From Bacteroides sp. (lineage in GTDB: Bacteria; Bacteroidota; Bacteroidia; Bacteroidales; GCA-2748055), in contig DSDZ01000243.1 of assembly GCA_011048475.1 (NCBI GenBank), positions 1 through 8,034 on the forward strand: DNA of 8,034 nucleotides, given 5' to 3'. The notes beneath the pieces are model-generated. The model was not told the DNA's origin and did no database searches. It worked only from the letters and a program-made list of their open reading frames with translations. Made by a program: the position numbers and the translations under genes. This document shows positions 1 to 5,166 of the stretch, one piece after another (within the stretch, counting starts at the first letter, position 1; each line of letters begins with the position of its first letter).

Positions 1-11
1 GTATAGTATTC

Positions 12-26
12 AGATAATTTATATCT
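12..26. promoter_or_regulatory. Inverted repeat just upstream of the AbiEi-like gene; candidate operator
   Basis: AGATA (12-16) and TATCT (22-26) are perfect inverted arms around a 5-nt ATTTA spacer, ending 7 nt before the ATG at 34. Characterised AbiEi antitoxins repress their own promoters by binding inverted repeats, so an operator role is possible. The arms are short and AT-only apart from one G/C pair, so chance is a real alternative. Only 33 nt of upstream sequence is present, and no promoter boxes can be assigned. Confidence 0.25.
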
Positions 27-33
27 CTTTCCC

Positions 34-900
34 ATGAAATGGAACATTATTAAACAGTTTTCAGGCAAAAACATGTCTGTTTTTACCTTTCAGGATGTGG
101 CGAAGGAATTTCCGGAGAAGAATCCTGTTCATTTGGCCAGGATACTTACCGGCATGGTCGATGCGGGCATGCTTCACAAAATAACCTGGGACAAGTACCA
201 TATTATTCCCTTGAATGCGGATCCTGAAACCTATGTTCCAGATGGGCTTCTGGTGGCTAAATACATGATGCAGAACAGGGAGTACTATTTTGGATATGCT
301 TCAGCGTTGAAGATCCATGGGCTGACACTCCAAAGTACATTGGTAGTAGACCAATCAGAGGACGAAAGAACGGATAGGTCGCCTGATAGGCCTGATAAAA
401 TATATGTGGTCACTAAAAAGCAAGTGAAGCCGGCCATCCGGAGTTACTCAGGAATTACCTGTCAATTCATACAACATGATGAGAGCCGGTTTTACGGTTT
501 CAGCAGCATATGGATCAACCAGTCTGAGAAAGCAATGGTAAGCGATTTGGAGAAGACGATTGTGGATGTTGCTACAAAACCCGGATTTTGTGGAGGCATC
601 ATTGAAGTCGGGAACGCCCTATTCAGGGCAGAAGAAAGGACAGATCATGATAAGTTGTTTTACTATTTCGCGAGAAACAGAAATAAGTCAGCAAAAAAGC
701 GATTCCTTTTCCTCACCGATTTACTGGGTATGAAATGGACCGCTGAACATGAAAGATTGATGGAAGAGCTTGGATCCGGAATATCTCTACTGGATCCGGA
801 GGCACCGGATCAGGGCAAGAGGATAAGTAAATTTGGTTTGAAATTGAATGTGGATCCCATTGACATCAAAACAAAAATCCTTCATCGAAATATGTACTGA
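34..900 (+). CDS. abiEi: AbiEi-family type IV antitoxin / transcriptional regulator, apparently without its toxin
   Basis: This 288-residue protein resembles the antitoxin half of AbiE toxin-antitoxin / abortive-infection systems ('predicted transcriptional regulator of viral defence system'). Residues 1-62 look like a winged helix-turn-helix: a FTFQDVAKEF helix, then HLARILTGMVDAGML and a wing through DKYHIIPL. The middle carries the family-like YYFGYASALKIHGL (84-97). SDLEKTIVDVATKPGFCGG (170-188) matches the usual 'SDxEKTLxDxxxRPxxCGG' region, and KFGLKLNVDP near the C-terminus matches the typical ending. In the family the N-domain binds operator DNA and the C-domain counteracts the AbiEii nucleotidyltransferase toxin. 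The start at 34 is the first ATG after an in-frame TAG at 4-6. No AbiEii-like gene follows; the gene is convergent with the act operon and visibly AT-richer, consistent with horizontal acquisition. It could also be a stand-alone regulator. The family call rests on motif recognition only. Confidence 0.75.
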   Translation: MKWNIIKQFSGKNMSVFTFQDVAKEFPEKNPVHLARILTGMVDAGMLHKITWDKYHIIPLNADPETYVPDGLLVAKYMMQNREYYFGYASALKIHGLTLQSTLVVDQSEDERTDRSPDRPDKIYVVTKKQVKPAIRSYSGITCQFIQHDESRFYGFSSIWINQSEKAMVSDLEKTIVDVATKPGFCGGIIEVGNALFRAEERTDHDKLFYYFARNRNKSAKKRFLFLTDLLGMKWTAEHERLMEELGSGISLLDPEAPDQGKRISKFGLKLNVDPIDIKTKILHRNMY

Positions 901-977
901 TGCTCTCATACAGGATTCAAGGATCTGTGATTCAATCAGTCAGGATTTCCGGATCGGATGAGGACCAAATAGTCTAA
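900..977 (+). CDS. 25-codon ORF overlapping the AbiEi stop (TGATG); possible toxin remnant or chance
   Basis: An ATG at 900-902 shares its A with the TGA stop of the upstream gene, an arrangement typical of translationally coupled pairs such as abiEi-abiEii. It opens a 25-residue peptide beginning MLSYRIQGSV and ending DEDQIV before TAA at 975-977. The MLSY start loosely recalls the first residues of some AbiEii proteins, but no nucleotidyltransferase motif (such as GGTAL or a D-x-D pair) is present here or later in any frame I read. It may be the stub of a deleted abiEii, or simply the first start codon after a stop. Evidence for expression is nil. Confidence 0.2.
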   Translation: MLSYRIQGSVIQSVRISGSDEDQIV

Positions 978-1467
978 ACCAGACCCCAACTTACGTTTTT
1001 CTTATCAATGATATGCATCTTAATCGTCCAGCCCTGTTTTTTTCTCCCGGGCTAACAATCCCACAAAATAACGAAAAACCCCCAAGATAACATGGCATCC
1101 AGAAGATAACGTTGCATCCATAAGATAACGTTGCATCCATAAGATAACGTTGCATCCATAAGATAACGTTGCATCCATAAGATAACGTTGCATCCAGAAG
1201 ATAACGTTGAATCCAGAAGATAACGTTGAATCCAGAAGATAACGTTGCAACCAGATACATCAAAATTACGGAGCCATACCGTTGATTGTCCTTACTTTAG
1301 AAGTTCGCCCTGAAAGAAATAACGCAAACAGGTCTACACTGAGAGGCATTCTCACAAGATATACTTTTTTTGATCTGAGGGATGCGTTCTCGCAACTTGC
1401 TTCGAAAGCATCCCCCAGTAAAATATAGGTAGGTAAGCCTTGTAAGGCAGCCTTTCTGTGCCAATTC
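901..1467. other. 567-bp gene-free stretch between convergent units
   Basis: Both flanking transcription units point into this stretch, so it should hold their 3' ends rather than promoters. It contains the short ORF at 900-977 and the 19-bp tandem array at 1084-1254. Seven-T runs occur at 1037-1043 and 1365-1371. Weak inverted repeats include AGCCC/GGGCT (1030-1034/1049-1053), TGAGA/TCTCA (1340-1344/1350-1354) and GGGATGC/GCATCCC (1379-1385/1408-1414). None combines a GC-rich stem with an immediately following T run on the appropriate strand, so no intrinsic terminator is called. No credible protein-coding gene, tRNA or insertion sequence was seen. Confidence 0.7.
1084..1254. repeat. 19-bp tandem repeat array, nine units
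   Basis: Nine head-to-tail units of exactly 19 bp start at 1084, 1103, 1122, 1141, 1160, 1179, 1198, 1217 and 1236. The consensus is AAGATAACGTTGCATCCAT, with G replacing the final T in units 1 and 6-9. Units 2-5 are identical. Unit 1 has ATGG in place of GTTG, units 7-8 read TTGAATCC, and unit 9 reads TTGCAACC. A very degenerate tenth unit may sit at 1065-1083, where AAAATAACG matches the start of the consensus. Every unit except the first contains the palindrome AACGTT. Identical centre and diverged ends is the pattern expected of an array evolving by slippage or unequal exchange. Function is unknown: there is no spacer structure, so it is not CRISPR, and no replication gene is nearby to support iterons. 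Confidence 0.95.
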
Positions 1468-2631
1468 TCAGGTGTGATGCGCCCGTGACTCCTCCAGGAA
1501 CGGATGGTTCACAGGGTAAAGGTTTGCACGGCTCAGCATGTAGCCGGTGACCAGCATGAACAGTCCCGCATACCCGATGAAGGTGCCGATCTCCTGGAAC
1601 CCCAACACCTGGGTGCCCACCGTGCCGGGAAAGATCTGGATGTACAGGTCGATGAACTGACCGGCGATCAGGAACGGGATGACGATCTTCAGCACCGTTT
1701 TGTTGCGGGCCAGGGCCAGGGGCATCAGCAGGACGAAGGGGAGGAACCAGTTGACGGCAATGTTCGCATAGAAGAAAAGTCCCCACCCCTCACCCCTGAT
1801 CCGGGGAATGAAGTAGGCGGTCTCCTCCGGGATGTTCCCGTACCAGATCAGCATGAACTCCGCAAACCAGAAATATCCCCAGATGATGCAGAGCATGAAA
1901 ATGTAACGGGAGAAATCGGCCAGGTGGCTTTTGTTCAGGAAAGGGAAATGACCCCGGCGGTTCATCAGCATTACGATGAAGGCGATCACGATGGAAGCAT
2001 GGTGAAAGGCCGCCACAAAGTTTTTGACCGCGAAGATGGTGCTGTACCAGTGTGCATCGATGGACATGACCCAGTCGATCATGGCCAGGGAAAAGGTGAT
2101 GATCACGACGAAAATGAAGATCCTGGCAAGGAGCTCCCCCCTGCGAAAGGGGCCCAGTCCTCCTTCCCGGTCCTCCTTCAGGGAAATCCGGCGGAGCAGA
2201 ACGGCCAGCAGGATCCATAGCCCAAAATAGACCCCCATCCGGATGATCCAGAAAGGCAGGTTGAGAAAGGGCGCCTTGTGGGCCAGCAACGGATCATGGG
2301 CCACCGCATCTGCATGCGACCAGTGGTAGAGGGACCCGGCTCCGGGGATCATAAGCAGGAAGAGAAGGGCAGCCACCGGCAGAAATCCGCCCATGGCCTC
2401 AGGGACCCGGAGGAACCCGGCCGACCAGCCCGAATGGGTGACCCGCTGGATGGACAGGAACAGGAGGGCGCCCACCGAAAGGGAGACAAAATAGACATTG
2501 TTCAGGAGTACGTTGGCCCATCCCCGCCCGGGATCCTGAAGGAAACCGGCCAGCAATGCGGCGATCCCCACCGCGATCATGACCAGGGTTCCCGCGACAA
2601 AAACGCCGGATAATTTGATCTTCTCTTCCAT
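1468..2631 (-). CDS. actF: ACIII subunit ActF, NrfD-like quinol:acceptor oxidoreductase membrane protein
   Basis: ActF is an integral membrane subunit of Alternative Complex III, related to ActC but generally regarded as lacking its quinol site. The 387-residue protein has many hydrophobic helices, for example 9-31, 43-61, 80-97, 125-147, 170-190, 206-224, 241-264, 284-306, 313-332 and 345-367. Family-typical segments include SLYHWSHADAV (100-110), PFLNLPFWIIR (121-131), IDWVMSIDAHWYSTIF (185-200) and FAEFMLIWYGNIPEE (256-270). I chose the ATG at 2631, which leaves 19 nt after the actE stop. An in-frame ATG at 2670 would add 13 residues (MKTCNSRWHKTPH) lying inside the end of actE, and they do not look like a membrane-protein N-terminus. 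It is the last act gene: no cytochrome oxidase gene follows on this strand before the repeat region. Confidence 0.93.
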   Translation of the reverse strand: MEEKIKLSGVFVAGTLVMIAVGIAALLAGFLQDPGRGWANVLLNNVYFVSLSVGALLFLSIQRVTHSGWSAGFLRVPEAMGGFLPVAALLFLLMIPGAGSLYHWSHADAVAHDPLLAHKAPFLNLPFWIIRMGVYFGLWILLAVLLRRISLKEDREGGLGPFRRGELLARIFIFVVIITFSLAMIDWVMSIDAHWYSTIFAVKNFVAAFHHASIVIAFIVMLMNRRGHFPFLNKSHLADFSRYIFMLCIIWGYFWFAEFMLIWYGNIPEETAYFIPRIRGEGWGLFFYANIAVNWFLPFVLLMPLALARNKTVLKIVIPFLIAGQFIDLYIQIFPGTVGTQVLGFQEIGTFIGYAGLFMLVTGYMLSRANLYPVNHPFLEESRAHHT

Positions 2632-2650
2632 ATGTGGTGTTTTATGCCAT

Positions 2651-3202
2651 CTACTGTTGCAGGTTTTCACGGATGTGGAGAATGATCTTCCAGCGGTCCT
2701 GCGGAGGGATCATCCCCCCGTGTGCTCCCATGATCCCGTACCCGACGGTGATGGTGTGGTAGATCACCCCGTCCGCCAGTGTCCTCGCCGTCTCACTGAC
2801 CAGGCTGGCCGGCGGATACGAATAGCGCTGGCTGGTATACAAATATCCCTGTCCGTCTCCCTTCTCCCCGTGGCAGGACAGGCAGAAATACCGGTACGCT
2901 TTCTCACCCCGGTCCAGAAAGGTGGCGGTTGGCTCGAGGGGATTCACCAGCTCGTTGCCCGCGGCCGCCCTGTCCTCCGGATTGTTCTCATAATCAAAGG
3001 GGACCATCTCGCGGGGGACGGTCCCTTGTACGGGGACCCGCATGGTGAGGCTGTCACTGAAGTTTGGATTGGAGGTATAGGATTCATATGCCTGGGAATA
3101 GTACATGTCGGGCATGTAATCCCATCCCGTGCTCGAGCGTGTGCGGTCGCACGCGGCTGCCACCAGCCATACAATTGCAATGGAAAGGAGGGCAGGTCTC
3201 AT
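2651..3202 (-). CDS. actE: ACIII subunit ActE, lipid-anchored mono-haem cytochrome c
   Basis: ActE carries one c-type haem on the periplasmic side of ACIII and takes part in electron exit. The 183-residue product starts with a short hydrophobic signal ending WLVAAAC, so Cys18 is the likely lipidated first residue of the mature protein. The haem-binding CLSCH lies at 107-111 (Cys107, Cys110, His111) and is followed by GEKGDGQG, usual for class I cytochromes c. The distal methionine is probably Met158 in GYGIMGAHG, with Met164 (GGMIPP) as alternative. The ending PQDRWKIILHIRENLQ is the common C-terminal helix of such domains. Its ATG overlaps the actD stop in an ATGA (3199-3202), implying translational coupling. 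The stop is TAG at 2651-2653. About 80 residues between the anchor and the haem domain, rich in Asn/Pro/Tyr, are typical of the ACIII form. Confidence 0.94.
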   Translation of the reverse strand: MRPALLSIAIVWLVAAACDRTRSSTGWDYMPDMYYSQAYESYTSNPNFSDSLTMRVPVQGTVPREMVPFDYENNPEDRAAAGNELVNPLEPTATFLDRGEKAYRYFCLSCHGEKGDGQGYLYTSQRYSYPPASLVSETARTLADGVIYHTITVGYGIMGAHGGMIPPQDRWKIILHIRENLQQ

Positions 3203-3720
3203 GGTTTCTGTCCGTTTTGCTTTTCGGTGATCTCGGATGCCCCCTTCTCCTTCATGATGGCAACTGCCCTCTCCGCATCCACCTTGGTTTTGTCCAGCAG
3301 GATCACGAAACGGTCGTCGGTGGCCTTCGGATGAAAGACCGGCTTTTCATTGCCGGGCCACAATCCGGCCCTCACGGAAAAAGTGAAAAGGCTGAGGATG
3401 GTGATGCTGAAGATGGTCAGCACGATGGTGACCACCAGGAAAGAGGGGAAGGCATTGCTTGGTTTTCCCCCGTAGTTGAGGGGCCAGTCGATGACCGCAG
3501 TGTAGAAGAGAAAGCCCAGCACGGCCAGTGCGGAGAAAAAGCCATAAAACCATCCCACCACGGTGATCCTGGATTTTTTGCCCTGCTTCTCCAGCACTTC
3601 ATGGACCGGAAAGGGCATGAACACATCCTCGATCTCGATCTTTTCCTCCTTCATCTTCCTGAAGGCCGCCAGCAGTTCCTCCTCCCCGTTAAAAACCCCC
3701 AGTATGTAGGTTGTATCCAT
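3199..3720 (-). CDS. actD: ACIII subunit ActD (DUF3341 family), two-helix membrane protein
   Basis: ActD is a small membrane subunit of ACIII with no cofactor, thought to stabilise the complex. The 173-residue protein fits the DUF3341 layout. A soluble N-terminal part begins TTYILGVFNGEEELLAAF and carries the characteristic FMPFPVHEV (34-42). Two membrane helices follow (about 53-77 and 91-115), then a soluble C-terminal part with FHPKATDDRFVILL (129-142). The start at 3720 is the first ATG after the heptad-repeat spacer. The sequence before it is A/T-rich (AATAAATATAAAGAT) with no clear Shine-Dalgarno, common in Bacteroidota. The stop overlaps the actE start by 4 nt. The ending EKQNGQKP is polar and variable. 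Confidence 0.93.
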   Translation of the reverse strand: MDTTYILGVFNGEEELLAAFRKMKEEKIEIEDVFMPFPVHEVLEKQGKKSRITVVGWFYGFFSALAVLGFLFYTAVIDWPLNYGGKPSNAFPSFLVVTIVLTIFSITILSLFTFSVRAGLWPGNEKPVFHPKATDDRFVILLDKTKVDAERAVAIMKEKGASEITEKQNGQKP

Positions 3721-3735
3721 ATCTTTATATTTATT

Positions 3736-3802
3736 GACTTACGACTTTAAACTCTCGACTTTAGACTCCCGACTTTAAACTCTCGACCTTCGACTCCCGA
3801 CC
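3736..3802. repeat. Degenerate 7-bp (14-bp higher order) tandem repeat between actC and actD, running into the actC 3' end
   Basis: Read on the plus strand, heptads start at 3736, 3743, 3750, 3757, 3764, 3771, 3778, 3785, 3792 and a partial one at 3799. They alternate between GACTTTA-like and AACTCTC/GACTCCC-like forms. The 14-mer GACTTTAAACTCTC occurs identically at 3743-3756 and 3771-3784, with related 14-mers at 3757-3770 (GACTTTAGACTCCC) and 3785-3798 (GACCTTCGACTCCC). The right half lies inside actC: on the minus strand it encodes the final residues VGSRRSRV and the TAA stop (3775-3777). The left half fills most of the 54-nt actC-actD spacer. It is too short and too repetitive to be a gene. 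No hairpin is obvious. Confidence 0.9.
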
Positions 3803-5145
3803 TGGTACTTATTTACTGCCTTCACCTCGCTGATGGCAATCATGGGTATATACTTGAAGAACAGCAGCACTCCGAAAATGAAGATCCCCAGCGTACCCAG
3901 GTAGACCGCGATCTCCACAAAGGTGGGCGAGTAGCTTGCCCAGGCAGAGGGCAGGTAATCTTTGGCCAGGGAGGTGACCACGATGTTGAACCGCTCGAAC
4001 CACATCCCGATGTTGATCAAAATGGAGATAATGAACAACACCAGGATATTGCTCCGGATCTTTTTGAACCACATGAGTTGGGGAATGATCGCATTGCAGA
4101 CGAACATGATCCAGAACTGGACTGTGTATTCGCCGGTGATCCGGTTGTGGAAGAAAGTGAAGATCTCATACTCGTTCCCCGAATACCATGCCACAAAGAT
4201 CTCGGTCAGGTAAGCGGTGCCCATGATCAAAGAAATAAAGATCAATATCTTGGCCACGTTCTGCAGGTGCCGGTCCGTTACAAAGTCCTCCAGTTTGTAG
4301 ATCCTCCGGAGAAGGATCATCAGGGTCATCACCATGGCAAATCCCGAAAAGATGGCTCCCACCACAAAATAGGGGGGAAAGATGGTGGTATGCCAGCCCG
4401 GCTCCACCGAAACGGCAAAGTCCGTGGAGACGATGGAGTGGACCGAAACCACCAGGACGGCCGCAATGCCCCCCAGGATATAGCTCAGTCCCTCGTATCT
4501 TTTCCACTCCCCCACCGATCCCCTCCATCCCATGGCCAGCCATCCGTACACTGCCCTCCTCACTTTCGATTTCGCATGGTCGCGAATGGTGGCGAAATCG
4601 GGGATCATCCCCAGGTACCAGAAGGAGGCAGAAATGAGCAGGTAAGCCGAAATGGCGATGAAATCCCAGAACAGCGGGGAATTGTAATTGACCCACAGCG
4701 GTCCCCTCGTGTTGGGATAGGGAAGGATGAAAAACGCATCCCAGATCCGGCCCATGTGCAGCGCCGGAAAGATGGCCGCACAGCCCACCGCCACCACGGT
4801 CATGGCCTCTGCTGCCCGGTTGATGGAGGAACGCCATTCCTGCCTGAGGATCAACAGGAAAATGGAGAACGCTGTCCCCGCATGACCGATCCCGATCCAC
4901 CACACGAAATTGATGATCGCCCATCCCCAGCCCACCGTATTGTTCACGCCCCATGTGCCGATCCCGTTGGCAACGGTCACATAGATGGCCCAGAACCCCA
5001 GCAGCATCATCGCAGAGCTGATGCCGAGTCCCACCAGCCACCAGAATTTGGGACGGGCATACAGGGGTGAGGTGATCTCGGTGGTGATCTGTCCCAGCGA
5101 TTTGTTCCCCAGGATTAGGGGGCCTCTGATCTCTGTGTTGTACAT
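3775..5145 (-). CDS. actC: ACIII subunit ActC, NrfD/PsrC-like menaquinol-oxidising membrane protein
   Basis: ActC is the polytopic membrane subunit that carries the quinol site of ACIII. The 456-residue protein begins with a soluble lead including SPLYARPKFWWLVGLGIS, then about ten hydrophobic helices, the usual ActC topology. Residues likely to line the quinol pocket, by position in the family, are His130 in FPALHMGR and Asp161 in PLFWDFIA; His88 in GIGHAGT is also well placed. Other family-like stretches are ILPYPNTRGPLWVNYNSPL (140-158) and ERFNIVVTSL. The ATG at 5145 follows the actB stop by 21 nt and has no Shine-Dalgarno. The core appears to end near FKYIPMIAISEVKAV. The last eight or so residues (VGSRRSRV) and the stop codon come from a 7-bp tandem repeat, so the natural tail has been replaced or extended. 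Confidence 0.95.
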   Translation of the reverse strand: MYNTEIRGPLILGNKSLGQITTEITSPLYARPKFWWLVGLGISSAMMLLGFWAIYVTVANGIGTWGVNNTVGWGWAIINFVWWIGIGHAGTAFSIFLLILRQEWRSSINRAAEAMTVVAVGCAAIFPALHMGRIWDAFFILPYPNTRGPLWVNYNSPLFWDFIAISAYLLISASFWYLGMIPDFATIRDHAKSKVRRAVYGWLAMGWRGSVGEWKRYEGLSYILGGIAAVLVVSVHSIVSTDFAVSVEPGWHTTIFPPYFVVGAIFSGFAMVMTLMILLRRIYKLEDFVTDRHLQNVAKILIFISLIMGTAYLTEIFVAWYSGNEYEIFTFFHNRITGEYTVQFWIMFVCNAIIPQLMWFKKIRSNILVLFIISILINIGMWFERFNIVVTSLAKDYLPSAWASYSPTFVEIAVYLGTLGIFIFGVLLFFKYIPMIAISEVKAVNKYQVGSRRSRV

Positions 5146-5166
5146 CGATGCGTGATTAATTTGTCA

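Noticed and set aside
1030..1053. AGCCC/GGGCT inverted repeat with a T7 run
   Set aside because: The T run is inside the loop, not after the stem, so it does not form a terminator on either strand.
1084..1254. CRISPR array
   Set aside because: Units are 19 bp and directly abutting with no variable spacers, and there are no cas genes.
12..1254. Shared AGATAA between the dyad before the AbiEi-like gene and each 19-bp repeat unit, suggesting a common binding protein
   Set aside because: A six-base match in AT-rich DNA is too short to support a link.
1340..1371. TGAGA/TCTCA hairpin followed by seven Ts as a plus-strand terminator
   Set aside because: The stem is only 5 bp, there are 10 nt between stem and T run, and it lies about 440 nt after the AbiEi-like gene.
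1379..1414. Inverted repeat GGGATGC...GCATCCC downstream of actF as an intrinsic terminator
   Set aside because: The loop is 22 nt and on the minus strand the stem is followed by CTCAGATCAAAAAAAG, an A run rather than the required T run.
1437..1454. GCCTT-GT-AAGGC-A-GCCTT cluster after actF
   Set aside because: The possible hairpins have loops of 1-2 nt, too small to form, and no T run follows.
1352..1786. 144-codon minus-strand open frame overlapping the 3' end of actF
   Set aside because: It overlaps actF in another frame, is rich in Pro/Arg/His as expected of an out-of-frame reading of GC-rich DNA, and has no recognisable motif.
2632..2670. Upstream ATG at 2670 as the actF start
   Set aside because: It would place 13 polar residues inside the end of actE; the ATG at 2631 gives a normal short spacer and an N-terminus running directly into the first helix.
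4078..5070. 330-codon plus-strand open frame antisense to actC (and a 384-codon one at 5851-7005 antisense to actB)
   Set aside because: Both are long only because the act genes are GC-rich. Their composition (many His, Pro, Gly, Arg) is typical of antisense shadows, and actC/actB are clearly the coding strand.
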